64,000 bases of DNA from an uncultured Muribaculaceae bacterium (GTDB lineage: Bacteria; Bacteroidota; Bacteroidia; Bacteroidales; Muribaculaceae). Position numbers and translations under genes: made by a program. The stretch spans positions 67,422-131,421 of the forward strand of contig CAJTWH010000004.1 in the NCBI GenBank assembly GCA_910579995.1, in the 5' to 3' direction. Shown here piece by piece: positions 41,686 through 51,080 of the stretch; positions within the stretch are counted from its first letter, which is position 1; every line of letters starts with the position of its first letter. The notes below the pieces were generated by a model. That model did no database searches and was not told where the DNA came from. It saw only the letters and a list, made by a program, of their open reading frames with translations.

Positions 41686-42351
41686 ATGCCTCACTATCAC
41701 ACCCTCCCGGAGCAAGATCTCATCCCGCTGGCTGCCGGCGGCGACAAAGCCGCCGTGGCCGAACTGCTGCTCAACCGCTACGCAAGCGTCCTCAAATCAG
41801 CCGCACGCGGCCTCAACTCTAAATTCACCGAAGACGACCTCGACGACGCCCTGCAGGCTTTCACCGAGCGGAACATCAAACTCGACACCAATGGTAACTG
41901 GCGCCTCAGAGGCATAGTGAACGAGAACAATCCGTCGATATATATTTCTACAAGTTTCAAGAACTATCTTCGCGACGTATATCGCAAAGAGAAACTCGAC
42001 TTCGTGTCGACGGCTCCGGAAGAAGAACGCACCGGCACCGACGACCACGAGATAGTGGAAGACCCCGAAATCATCCACCCCAAGACTCAGAAAGAGCTTC
42101 AGATGGCAGCAATCTTCGAGGCTCTAGACGGACTCGGGAACATGACTCCGCATGAACGCTACATTCTGGTGACTTTCCTGCTGAGCGCACGCTACAGAGG
42201 CGACGGCGCCAAACCGCTGAAGATTCAGGAGGCCGTAAGCCGTCAGCTCAACATGAATCCCTCTACCCTCTACAACAGATATTCTGAGCTCAAAGACGAG
42301 CTCAAGGCCAAAGCCGCCGAATATCTGGCACAGATAAGAGAACAAGCATAA
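41686..42351 (+). CDS. RNA polymerase sigma-70-like factor
   Basis: A 221-aa soluble protein. The N-terminal half resembles sigma region 2 (LAAGGDKAAVAELLLNRYAS, KFTEDDLDDALQAFTERNIK, SIYISTSFKNYLRDVYRKEK). The C-terminal part has a region-4-like helix-turn-helix (IQEAVSRQLNMNPSTLYNRY). The spacing is wider than in a normal ECF factor, with an acidic insert (EEERTGTDDHEIVEDPEIIH). It is 15 nt after the sirtuin gene; no anti-sigma factor is adjacent. It may be a divergent sigma factor or a sigma-derived regulator. Confidence 0.65.
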   Translation: MPHYHTLPEQDLIPLAAGGDKAAVAELLLNRYASVLKSAARGLNSKFTEDDLDDALQAFTERNIKLDTNGNWRLRGIVNENNPSIYISTSFKNYLRDVYRKEKLDFVSTAPEEERTGTDDHEIVEDPEIIHPKTQKELQMAAIFEALDGLGNMTPHERYILVTFLLSARYRGDGAKPLKIQEAVSRQLNMNPSTLYNRYSELKDELKAKAAEYLAQIREQA

Positions 42352-42445
42352 TGGTTGGCGGTGTGGGGCTGTTGTCAGTGAATAACTTACCGCAACCCGC
42401 CCACCGCCCACAACCCACAAACATCATATAATAAACTTATAAAAT

Positions 42446-42880
42446 ATGGCAAACTGGTTTGAATGTAAAGTCCGCTATGATAAGCTGCAGGAAAACGGAG
42501 CAGCTAAGAAAGTAACCGAAGCATACCTTGTCGACGCCTTGTCGTTTACCGAGGCCGAGGCTCGAATTACAGAAGAAGAAACGCCCTTCATTTCCGGCGA
42601 ATTTTCTGTTTCAGCCGTAAAACGCACTAAAATTGCCGAGATTTTCTGGAACGAAGCCGGCGACCGCTACTACCTCGTAAAATGCGCCTTCATCACCATC
42701 GACGAGAAGACCGCTGCTGAAAAGAAATCAAACTCGCTCATCCTCGTGCAGGCCTCTGACTTCAAGAATGCCTACGACACTTTCATGGAAGGCATGAAGG
42801 GCACAATGGCCGACTTCGAGATCGTGCAAATCAACGAGACCCCCTATCTCGATGTATACAAGATGAAAGTAACCATCTGA
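42446..42880 (+). CDS. DUF4494 domain protein
   Basis: A 144-aa cytoplasmic protein that fits DUF4494 along its whole length (MANWFECKVRYDKLQENGAA, DALSFTEAEARITEE, ISGEFSVSAVKRTKIAEIF, YLDVYKMKVTI). Function unknown; common in Bacteroidetes. Its stop overlaps the YggS start by one base, a pairing that suggests joint expression. Codon use is less GC-biased than in its neighbours, typical of a highly expressed or conserved small gene. Confidence 0.88.
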   Translation: MANWFECKVRYDKLQENGAAKKVTEAYLVDALSFTEAEARITEEETPFISGEFSVSAVKRTKIAEIFWNEAGDRYYLVKCAFITIDEKTAAEKKSNSLILVQASDFKNAYDTFMEGMKGTMADFEIVQINETPYLDVYKMKVTI

Positions 42881-43554
42881 TGTCACAGATCGCCAACGCT
42901 TTAGCCGCCATAGAGTCGACACTTCCGCAAGGAGTGAGCCTCGTGGCGGTTTCTAAATTCCATCCCGCCGAGGCCATAGCCGAGGCCTACGACGCCGGCC
43001 AGCGGGCTTTCGGCGAAAGCCGTGTGCAGGAGCTCCTCGACAAAGCCTCGCGACTGCCGGCCGACATTCGCTGGCACTTCATCGGACACCTGCAGACCAA
43101 CAAGGTGCGCCAGCTCATCGGCGCCCGCTGCACAGCCCTCATAGAGAGCGTAGACAGCCTGCGCCTGCTGCGCCTTATCGACGCCGAGTCGGAGCGCGCC
43201 GGCATAGTAAGCCGCGTGCTCGTGCAGGCCCATGTGGCGCAGGAAGAGACTAAATTCGGATTTCTACCCGACGAATTGCTCGAATACTTCGCCACCGGCG
43301 GCTACCGCGACCTCAAGGCCACACATATCTGCGGCCTGATGGGCATGGCAAGCAACACCGACGACCTCGGCCGCGTAAAAGCTGACTTCGAAGCCCTCGC
43401 CGACCTCAAAGCCCACATAGTCGCCTCCGCTCCCGACCTCATCGGCTTCGATATCCTCTCCATGGGCATGAGCCACGACTATCCCCTCGCCATCGAAGCA
43501 GGAGCCAATCTGGTCCGCGTAGGCACTGCAATCTTCGGTGACAGAACGTATTAA
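42880..43554 (+). CDS. YggS family pyridoxal-phosphate homeostasis protein
   Basis: A 224-aa PLP-binding protein (alanine-racemase-like barrel) that buffers vitamin B6 and affects amino-acid balance; it has no known catalytic turnover. The PLP lysine is in SLVAVSKFHPAEAIAEAYDA. Others are FGESRVQELLDKA, WHFIGHLQTNKVRQLIG, HICGLMGMAS and LSMGMSHDYPLAIEAGANLV followed by VRVGTAIFG. A short AAGTTTCGC-CG-GCGAAACTT hairpin of the family B end type follows the stop. Confidence 0.95.
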   Translation: MSQIANALAAIESTLPQGVSLVAVSKFHPAEAIAEAYDAGQRAFGESRVQELLDKASRLPADIRWHFIGHLQTNKVRQLIGARCTALIESVDSLRLLRLIDAESERAGIVSRVLVQAHVAQEETKFGFLPDELLEYFATGGYRDLKATHICGLMGMASNTDDLGRVKADFEALADLKAHIVASAPDLIGFDILSMGMSHDYPLAIEAGANLVRVGTAIFGDRTY

Positions 43555-43577
43555 TCAAGTTTCGCCGGCGAAACTTA
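43555..43577. repeat. Family B end-type hairpin
   Basis: AAGTTTCGC-CG-GCGAAACTT (43557-43576) right after the yggS-like stop. The same arms end the full family B elements. It could serve as a transcript end for the sirtuin-to-YggS run. Confidence 0.5.
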
Positions 43578-43624
43578 GACATAATTAAATTTTTACAACA
43601 AAATTAATACAATTCTGTTACTGA

Positions 43625-43656
43625 TTTGGTTTTTTGCAATACATTTAGTTAATTTG
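43625..43656 (+). promoter_or_regulatory. Promoter of the response-regulator gene
   Basis: TTTG (43625-43628), a 20-nt spacer, TTAATTTG (43649-43656; one mismatch to TAnnTTTG). Confidence 0.55.
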
Positions 43657-43695
43657 CAAATGTAAAATCACAGTGCTATGCTTTCCACACCCTCA

Positions 43696-44385
43696 ATGGG
43701 TCATATATTAATTGTAGATGACGACACCAACATCACCGAGCTGCTGCAGGTCAACCTGCGCAGCGAGGGATACACTGTTGACGTTGTCGCAAACGCCGAA
43801 TCAGTAGACCGAAGCGCGCAGGACGCCACAAGTCTGGTTATCGTTGACGCGATGAACCAGCCTTATAGTGGCATGGACCTGATTTTCGACTTCAAAGACG
43901 ATCCGGCCACAGAGCATATTGCCATAATCCTATATTCACCAAACAAAAGCGAGCGCATGGTGATCGACGCACTCGACGCCGGCGCCGACGACTATATCGT
44001 AAAGCCATTCTCGCTGCGCGAGCTCCTCGCCCGCGTCAAATCCGTACTGCGCCGCCACGGTGGCAAACGCCCCCAGCCCTCGCTTATCAGCTTCCTCAAC
44101 CTCACCCTCGACCCCACTTCGCAGACAGTAAAGATCGACGGCACACCCCTCGCCCTCACACGCACAGAGTATGCCATCCTCTTCCTCCTTATCAAAAACG
44201 TCGACACCTACGTATCGCGCTTGGAACTCCACCATAAAGTATGGCCCGACTCCACCGCCGGAGCCAACGAGCGCATAGTCGACACCAACATCTCGCGCCT
44301 GCGCAAAAAGCTCGGAGCCCTCAGCGCCAACCTCATCAACCGCTCCGGCCACGGCTACATGCTCTCCACAGCCTCCGGCAACTGA
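43696..44385 (+). CDS. OmpR-family response regulator (orphan)
   Basis: A 229-aa regulator counted from MGHILIVDDD; an ATG at 43678 would add six residues. The receiver has the acidic pocket D8-D9-D10, phospho-acceptor D51 (LVIVDAMNQP), Ser81 and K103 (YIVKPFSLREL). A winged-helix DNA-binding domain occupies about 130-229 (LALTRTEYAILFLLIKNVDT, ANERIVDTNISRLRKKLG, LINRSGHGYMLSTA). No histidine kinase is adjacent. Its last 34 nt, together with the downstream promoter region, are duplicated at 52703-52796. It could control the RHS island next to it, an inference from position. Confidence 0.9.
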   Translation: MGHILIVDDDTNITELLQVNLRSEGYTVDVVANAESVDRSAQDATSLVIVDAMNQPYSGMDLIFDFKDDPATEHIAIILYSPNKSERMVIDALDAGADDYIVKPFSLRELLARVKSVLRRHGGKRPQPSLISFLNLTLDPTSQTVKIDGTPLALTRTEYAILFLLIKNVDTYVSRLELHHKVWPDSTAGANERIVDTNISRLRKKLGALSANLINRSGHGYMLSTASGN

Positions 44386-44445
44386 AACCCGCAATAAATC
44401 AACACATTATTTTGCATTCCCGACAAATTTCATTATATTTGCCGG
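44352..44445. repeat. Left copy of a 94-bp direct repeat bracketing the RHS modules
   Basis: Spans the last codons and stop of the response-regulator gene and a promoter. It is identical to 52703-52796, and the match resumes for a few bases (AAACCAAT) after a 2-nt gap. The right copy keeps no open reading frame of the regulator. Confidence 0.9.
44411..44441 (+). promoter_or_regulatory. Promoter of the RHS gene
   Basis: TTTG (44411-44414), 19-nt spacer, TATATTTG (44434-44441): full consensus. The ATG follows at 44470. An identical promoter is in the right copy of the direct repeat (52762-52792). Confidence 0.7.
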
Positions 44446-44469
44446 TGAAACCAATCATAATACCGTGTC

Positions 44470-47400
44470 ATGAGATTCTTGCGCTTCCTTTTGCTGCTTG
44501 TCGCCCTGCTCGCCGGAGTGGCCTCGCGGGGTGCGGATAATATCGACGACGCGGCGCGGACGGTGAGCGAGCGCGTCACGCAGCCGTCGCCCGATGTGGA
44601 GCAGATGAGGCAGTATGCCGATTGCCCGGTGTCGTATGCCACGGGCTCGGCCTCGTTCTCGGTGCCCTTGGTGTCGCTGTCTACGCCTTCGTGCGGTGTG
44701 TCGCTCGGCCTCACTTACCGCTGCGAGGCAAAGAAGGTGACAGAGACTGCCGGGTATGTGGGCCTTGGATGGACGCTGACAGGCCTCGGCTCGGTATCGC
44801 GCCAGATCTGCGGCATGCCCGACGATTGCACCACCGCCCCGCTGGATTTTCAGACAGATAGCTATGATATTGACTATTACAATGACTTGCTTGACCGCAA
44901 AAAGGATGGCAATCCTGACAGGTATACGCTTGTGACTCCCGACGGCGAATCGGTGTCGTTCATCATCGATGGCCTTATCACCCTTTTGAATTATACGGAG
45001 CTGAAAATCGAGCGCACACCTGTCGCAGACAATTTTCTCGCCACAGAGAGCTTCACGGTAACCACCCCGGAAGGTGTTGTATATGAGTATACTGAGAAGG
45101 AGACGATTGATTATATATCTGTTTTGTCGCCAATTTCTATAGGAGAATACAACCCTGCCTATTCCGCTGTCACTTCTTGGCACCTTACCAAAATTACAGC
45201 TCCGGAAAAAAGCGACTCCATTATAATAAATTATGCTCCGGGAACTACTTGGAAGAGATGTAAAGTAAATGATTTGCTTGTAATGACGCGTTCGTGGGGT
45301 TCCTCCGGCACAACGACCGGCTCTAATACCATGGACAATACCCATGGTGTCATGACTGAGGCAAGGACGACTTTCAATACTCCGCCCTATCCCGCTTCCA
45401 TCGTTTCAAAAAACGGCACGATAAATCTTGATTTTGAGACATCTCCACAGTCTGCGGATTTTAACGGCACTGCCGACAGACTCTCGGCTATAAGCCTGAC
45501 AGACCCCGATGGCAAACAGGTGAAGCGGATTGAGTTTTCATCCAAGACCCATTCAAGACGCCGCTTTCTCGACAAACTGACTTTTTATGCAGATGAAAGT
45601 GTTGTCGACAGCTACAATTTCTCCTACTTTGGCGATTCAAAAAGTGCAGGTGATATTTTCGGTTATCCCAACCGATACTACAGCAGTGCCGCCGATAGGG
45701 AGAGTGTGCTTACTGAAAAACTTGAGATACGCAACACACGTAGGATTGACAGGGAATGTCTCAGCACAGGGCTGCTGAAAAGTATTGAAAATCATCAAGG
45801 CAACATTACGACCTTTGACTATGAGCCTTCGGTTATAACCTTGGAGAAGGCCGGCCTCTTAGGGCAGGAGGTGGCAGTAGGCACACGCATAAAATCCATA
45901 ACAACTGAAGACCAAGGCACCGGACGCAAGAGGTACAGGGAGTTCAGCTATTATGACCCTGTCTGCGACATCGACCTCAATGCATTTTGTATCAGCACTT
46001 TTCTTGCGCCAAACGGCACATGCAACTATATCATGGCCGGCAACCAAAAACAATACAGTAACTTCAGCATGTCGGTTACATTCACCGCCTCGGCCCGCTC
46101 AGCCGGCAAGCCTCTTGAAAGCGCAAAGATTTATTATGGAGCGGTTGAGGAGATGATAAGCGACGGTGGCTCTGAAGCACCGTTGAAGAAAAGGTATGAA
46201 TATGACCTGAGTCACTGTATCTCGTCTATCAAAGGAGGCATAGCTGTAGGTCAGCCGAGCTTTGCCGATCAGAAAACAAACCCCTACCTTTACCCCAAAG
46301 GAGGGTCTCCCAACCTCAACGACATATACGCCGGTGTATTCTCCAACCATGCTCCGGGAATGGCGTATAAAGAAATCTTTGGCGGTGAGCCTATGCTCTT
46401 ACGCAAGATATCATACACCACCGCAAACGGAACGTACACACCGCATATAACGGAAGTTTTCTCGTACCATACACAAAAATTGACAACAGATATCGCAGTC
46501 GGACTCCAATATGAGACCTATTGCTACAGGTCTTATTTAGGTCTTGGCATAAATGGGACTAAAATGCCAATCGAAGATATCGCATATATGGCGCATGCGC
46601 CCCTATATGCAAGCTACATGCGCATTGTATGCACCGGTAAGAAGACTACAAGGCATTACGACGATGGCAAGAGCCGGGTGATGGCGGAGGATTATGTGTA
46701 TCAACAAAGGGAATCTAAAATTCCGGCAGACGACAATGGCTCTTTCTTTGGAGTAGTCAGACATCCGGGCTTTTATAATGACAGCATACCTTGGAGCGGC
46801 TATAAAGACTTATTCTACTTCCGCCCGCGCGGGGTGACCTACAGCTGCAATGGCGACAGTCTGACGCGGTATGACCTCTACAGCAATGATGTCACGAGCC
46901 GGATTTTCAGCGGGCTCGGGCTCGGCTATCTGCCTGTGGCCAAGAAGTGGGTGGCACACGGGGCAGCGTACCGTGACTCGATAGAGAGCGTGGTGCACTA
47001 CGGGCGCTTCGGCGGCTTGACGCGGCCTGTCATGGAGGCTGTGAGGCGTCATGGCGCTGTGCTCGACAGCGTGGCATATACGGCCTACAACGCTCTCGGC
47101 CTACCCACGGCCTCGCGACGGCGCGATGGCACGGCTTTCGGATATGCGTGGACCGACTATGGCGAGCTGCAGGAGAAGTATGCCACCGGCGACGAGGCGC
47201 GCACCCGCGTGAAGTATACCCACCTGCCACTGATCGGCTGCAACTCCATCACCTACCCCTCGGGGCGCAAGAAATCGTTCGACTATGCGGACGGGCGCGT
47301 GAGCGCTGTGCGCAACACCGCCGGCGACATCACCGAGCGCTACAGCTATAAGTTCTTCGGCACCGACACCGAGAATTCCATCACCAAGACCAAGATTACA

Positions 47401-50400
47401 GCCTCGGGCGAGGCGGCCTCGCGGACTGAATACGACGGCTACGGCATGCCTGTGGCCGAGGTAGCCGTGGGCTTCGGCGGCGACGGCGGCGATGTGACCA
47501 CACGCACCGACTACGACGCCCTCGACCGCCCCGTGCGGCAGTGGCAACCGCTGCCGGCCGACGACAGCAACTATTATGGCGACCGGCGCCCCTATACCGA
47601 CCATATCTACGACCTCGACGGCTCCAAGAACATCATCTCCACCACGGCGCCGGGCGAAGACCTCGAGGGGCACGCGGCCACTGCGCGCTATATCTGCAAC
47701 ACCGCCTCGGGCGAGCTTGCCGCCCGCCGACTGCGCATTGAGGGCGACCGGCTCGTATGCTCGGGCTACCATCCGGCGGCGACGCTCGATGTGGTGCACG
47801 CCACCGACGCTGACGGCCACACCACCCTCTCGTTCTCCGACTGGCGCGGGCGCACCGTGCTCACCCGCAAGGTATTGGTCGAGGGAAAATACATCGACAC
47901 ATACACCTTATATAACCTGTGGGGCGACGTGGCGCTCGTGCTCCAGCCCATGGGAGCGGCAAAGCTCGGCGACCGCAGCTATGACATCAGCGACGGCAAT
48001 ATGGACGACCTCATCGAGGAATATGCCTACGTCTACCGCTACGACGAAGCCCTGCGCCCCGTCTATGCCAAAATGCCGGGGGCGGCGCCGGTGACCACGG
48101 TCTACGACCCCGACGGCCTCGTGGCCTACACCTCCGACGGCAATCTGCGCGCCGACGGCAAATGCCGATTCAATCTCTACGACCGGCTCGCCCGCCCGGT
48201 GCTTACCGGCGTGTGCGACGAGCCGACAGCCGCCACAGGGCGCATGAGGGCGCGCTACGACTCTTCCGTCGCCGGGCTCGACTCCACCGGCTACGTGTCT
48301 GACATCACGCTTGCCGGCGCCGAGGTCTACACCGCCACATACTACGATGACTACTACCACCGCGTGCGCTCCCATTTCGCCGACATGCCGGCCGAGGTCA
48401 AGGCCCGGGCTACGTCGGCCTACGGGCTCGTCACGGGCACGCTCGAACGTGTGATGGGCTCGGAGCCGGCGCGGTTCGCAGCCTCCATGAGCCTCTACGA
48501 CAAGGAAGAGCGCCCGACGGTGACAATGCAGACTTTCCACACCCCGGGAGTGTGTATTACCACAGAGAATGAGTACAATATCGACGGCTCGCTATCGTCG
48601 AGCTATTTCGAGCTCAAGCACCCATCCTCGCCCTCCGGCAGTACTTATTACTACGACTACGACGCATGGGGGCGCCTCGTGCGCGAGCGACTGTCGTATG
48701 ACTGGGGCATGCCGGTCACTCTACAGCAGATAAAATACAACCGCATAGGGCAACAGGAATCGAACAAGCTCCTGTTCCTCTCCGAGAGCTACAGCTACGA
48801 TGTGCGCGGCTCTTTGGTGAAGCGCTCGTCGCCCGTATTCGAGCAGACGGTGTCGAATCAGGGGCAGTTCTCGCGGTACTACAACGGTTCTATAGGCAGT
48901 ATCAACGATAAGATCACCGGTGGGGCAAACACGTCGAATTCCTACACCTACGACAATGCCGGGCGCCTCACCTCCGCCATGATATTCCTAAACGGCGTCG
49001 GAAGACCTGTAGCCTACGAATACGACCTCAACGGCAACATCACACACCTGTCGCGCCGGGGGCGGGCGGGGACATCGAGCATGGAGTATATCGACCTGCT
49101 CGACTACACCTACGAGGGCAACCGCGTAGTCAAGATCGACGACGCGGCAACGGCGGTGATATCCGAATCGACGATGAACTTCGCCGATGGCGTCGACCTC
49201 GACACCGAGTACGCCTACGACGCCAACGGCAATATGCTGGTTGACAGCAACAAGGGCTTGAAATACGAGTGGGACTACAACAATATGCTCCGCTCGGCAA
49301 CGCGCACACCCTTCTTCGACTACAGCACCTACACCCGCACCGCCACCGGCACGCGCCTTAGCCGCTCATATACCAAGCGGCAGGGCACACCCATCTCGCC
49401 GGCAATAGACCTCGGCACGCGCCCGTGGTGGCCGACCAACAAGACAGAGACGCACACCTATGACACCTACGGCCCCTACGAATTCGAGGACGGAAAATTC
49501 GCCCGCTTCAACAACACCATCGGCTATATCGACAGCGTAGAGCACGTCTACATCCACGACTGGCAGGGCAACGTCCGCGCCGTAGTCCATCAGGACAACA
49601 GCGGAGCGACAGTCCTTGACCAGACCACCTACTACTACCCCTACGGCATGCCCATGGCCGAGTCAACATCACCCGACGCCAACCGCTACAAATACACCGC
49701 CAAGGAACTCTTCACCGACTCCCGCCTCAACCTCGCCGACCACGGCGCCCGAATGTACGACCCCGCAATAGGCCGGTGGATATCGCAAGACCCTATGCAA
49801 GAACTGCGAAAGGATTTCACTTCGTATAATTTCTGTCTGCAAAATCCTATTTCATTTATAGACAATGATGGATTCAGAGAATGGCCTGTCAATGAAACTT
49901 ATAATGGACAGTCACGTCGACATTCAAATGACTTTGGATCAACAAAGGATAGAACAAGTCCACATAAAGGAGTAGATATAAATATCGGCTCAGGTGATCA
50001 TGATTTAGGAGCCCCTGTATTAGCGACTCATGAAGGTAAGGTTGTGGGGCTTACATACTATACACAAGACTCAAACCCTGGCGGGACAAGACTTCATATT
50101 CAATCTCCTGATGGTAGTGTAAGAACCACCTATATGCACTTAAGCGAAGTTAGTGAAGGAATTCAAAAAGATTCTTACATCCAAGAAGGACAAGAAATAG
50201 GTAAAATCGGAGGATCCGGAAAAGGATTGGAGCGAGGACAAGACGTTCATCTCCATTATGAAATAAGATTAAATGGAGAATTAATAAACCCGGCAATAAA
50301 CTCTACAAAATTAGTTGACGCACAAAAATTGACTAAAATCGATAACAACACTTACGATGGTGGAACATTGTCAGGTGTAGAGGTTGTGGGCAATGGAACA

Positions 50401-50466
50401 AAAAAGCTACCGACACTTTTACCGAAAAAAGAAATAGACAACTTACCTAAAGAAATAACTAAATGA
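44470..50466 (+). CDS. Secreted RHS/YD-repeat protein with C-terminal M23 (LytM-type) peptidase domain
   Basis: 1998 aa. Residues 1-22 are a Sec signal (RFLRFLLLLVALLAGVASRG). A Bacteroidetes-type N-terminal module follows (QYADCPVSYATGSASFSVPL), then many YD repeats (YDGYGMPVAE, YDALDRPVRQW, YTYDNAGRLTSAM, YDANGNMLV). The RHS core signature HGARMYDPAIGRWISQDP is at 1758-1775. After NPISFIDNDG the variable tip carries an M23 metallopeptidase: H1832-xxx-D1836 in HKGVDINIGSG and H1927-L-H1929 in HLHYEIRL, the expected zinc set. Such enzymes cut peptidoglycan crosslinks. Composition is mosaic: GC-rich core, AT-rich N-terminal third and tip. Its stop overlaps the lipoprotein gene (4 nt), the layout of an effector with its immunity gene. 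The export route beyond Sec is unknown. Confidence 0.88.
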   Translation: MRFLRFLLLLVALLAGVASRGADNIDDAARTVSERVTQPSPDVEQMRQYADCPVSYATGSASFSVPLVSLSTPSCGVSLGLTYRCEAKKVTETAGYVGLGWTLTGLGSVSRQICGMPDDCTTAPLDFQTDSYDIDYYNDLLDRKKDGNPDRYTLVTPDGESVSFIIDGLITLLNYTELKIERTPVADNFLATESFTVTTPEGVVYEYTEKETIDYISVLSPISIGEYNPAYSAVTSWHLTKITAPEKSDSIIINYAPGTTWKRCKVNDLLVMTRSWGSSGTTTGSNTMDNTHGVMTEARTTFNTPPYPASIVSKNGTINLDFETSPQSADFNGTADRLSAISLTDPDGKQVKRIEFSSKTHSRRRFLDKLTFYADESVVDSYNFSYFGDSKSAGDIFGYPNRYYSSAADRESVLTEKLEIRNTRRIDRECLSTGLLKSIENHQGNITTFDYEPSVITLEKAGLLGQEVAVGTRIKSITTEDQGTGRKRYREFSYYDPVCDIDLNAFCISTFLAPNGTCNYIMAGNQKQYSNFSMSVTFTASARSAGKPLESAKIYYGAVEEMISDGGSEAPLKKRYEYDLSHCISSIKGGIAVGQPSFADQKTNPYLYPKGGSPNLNDIYAGVFSNHAPGMAYKEIFGGEPMLLRKISYTTANGTYTPHITEVFSYHTQKLTTDIAVGLQYETYCYRSYLGLGINGTKMPIEDIAYMAHAPLYASYMRIVCTGKKTTRHYDDGKSRVMAEDYVYQQRESKIPADDNGSFFGVVRHPGFYNDSIPWSGYKDLFYFRPRGVTYSCNGDSLTRYDLYSNDVTSRIFSGLGLGYLPVAKKWVAHGAAYRDSIESVVHYGRFGGLTRPVMEAVRRHGAVLDSVAYTAYNALGLPTASRRRDGTAFGYAWTDYGELQEKYATGDEARTRVKYTHLPLIGCNSITYPSGRKKSFDYADGRVSAVRNTAGDITERYSYKFFGTDTENSITKTKITASGEAASRTEYDGYGMPVAEVAVGFGGDGGDVTTRTDYDALDRPVRQWQPLPADDSNYYGDRRPYTDHIYDLDGSKNIISTTAPGEDLEGHAATARYICNTASGELAARRLRIEGDRLVCSGYHPAATLDVVHATDADGHTTLSFSDWRGRTVLTRKVLVEGKYIDTYTLYNLWGDVALVLQPMGAAKLGDRSYDISDGNMDDLIEEYAYVYRYDEALRPVYAKMPGAAPVTTVYDPDGLVAYTSDGNLRADGKCRFNLYDRLARPVLTGVCDEPTAATGRMRARYDSSVAGLDSTGYVSDITLAGAEVYTATYYDDYYHRVRSHFADMPAEVKARATSAYGLVTGTLERVMGSEPARFAASMSLYDKEERPTVTMQTFHTPGVCITTENEYNIDGSLSSSYFELKHPSSPSGSTYYYDYDAWGRLVRERLSYDWGMPVTLQQIKYNRIGQQESNKLLFLSESYSYDVRGSLVKRSSPVFEQTVSNQGQFSRYYNGSIGSINDKITGGANTSNSYTYDNAGRLTSAMIFLNGVGRPVAYEYDLNGNITHLSRRGRAGTSSMEYIDLLDYTYEGNRVVKIDDAATAVISESTMNFADGVDLDTEYAYDANGNMLVDSNKGLKYEWDYNNMLRSATRTPFFDYSTYTRTATGTRLSRSYTKRQGTPISPAIDLGTRPWWPTNKTETHTYDTYGPYEFEDGKFARFNNTIGYIDSVEHVYIHDWQGNVRAVVHQDNSGATVLDQTTYYYPYGMPMAESTSPDANRYKYTAKELFTDSRLNLADHGARMYDPAIGRWISQDPMQELRKDFTSYNFCLQNPISFIDNDGFREWPVNETYNGQSRRHSNDFGSTKDRTSPHKGVDINIGSGDHDLGAPVLATHEGKVVGLTYYTQDSNPGGTRLHIQSPDGSVRTTYMHLSEVSEGIQKDSYIQEGQEIGKIGGSGKGLERGQDVHLHYEIRLNGELINPAINSTKLVDAQKLTKIDNNTYDGGTLSGVEVVGNGTKKLPTLLPKKEIDNLPKEITK

Positions 50467-51080
50467 AAAAATTATTGCTTGTAGCAGGCATACTATTGTC
50501 TTTGTTCATGGGCTGTAAAAAAAATTCCAGTATTATTGGAGACAATGAGCCTATGAAAAACTATATCCTACCCAACGAATCCATTTCAGTTGAGGATACA
50601 TTAGTAACTATTTTAGAAAGAGAGATTATTGAAAACGAAACTATAAAATTTGATAATCCAATCGTTGATGATTACATCGGTTTTCCAGAGCCCATAGATA
50701 GTGTAGTAAACGCCATACACATAAAGACCGAGATATACCGTAATCCTTCTGAACCCATAAAGTATGTAATTTACGGAGATACTTTTGTAAGGATGGGGGC
50801 GGATATTAAACTCATAATTACGGATTACAAAAAATCTATTGAGTCTGATACTATTATTTTTAGCAGAAGCTCTTTAAATCGTATTATAAACAATCCTCAT
50901 ATAGATATAGATTATTTCAGAATACGTTATCTTGGTATCAATGATATCCGGAATGACTCCCTTTTCTTCAGAATTCACCTGAGCATACCCGACACCGATT
51001 GCTCTTATACATTTCTATATCATTATACCCATGAAAATGATTCACTTGAATTAGAATATGATTATTGGTATGATGATTAA
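50463..51080 (+). CDS. Lipoprotein, candidate immunity protein for the RHS-M23 tip
   Basis: A 205-aa AT-rich protein with an SPII signal (MKKLLLVAGILLSLFMGC; lipidated Cys18). The mature part is acidic, with a C-terminal region (FSRSSLNRIINNPHIDIDYF, NDSLFFRIHLSIPDTDCSY) that parallels the lipoprotein at 52040-52687. I know no named family. ATGA overlap with the RHS gene, periplasmic targeting and pairing of each M23 tip with one such lipoprotein make immunity the best guess; periplasmic inhibitors of cell-wall hydrolases are commonly lipoproteins. Not demonstrated. Confidence 0.7.
   Translation: MKKLLLVAGILLSLFMGCKKNSSIIGDNEPMKNYILPNESISVEDTLVTILEREIIENETIKFDNPIVDDYIGFPEPIDSVVNAIHIKTEIYRNPSEPIKYVIYGDTFVRMGADIKLIITDYKKSIESDTIIFSRSSLNRIINNPHIDIDYFRIRYLGINDIRNDSLFFRIHLSIPDTDCSYTFLYHYTHENDSLELEYDYWYDD

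Noticed and set aside
41272..41715. Minus-strand frame opposite the sirtuin
   Set aside because: It is antisense to a well-supported enzyme and has no recognisable domain.
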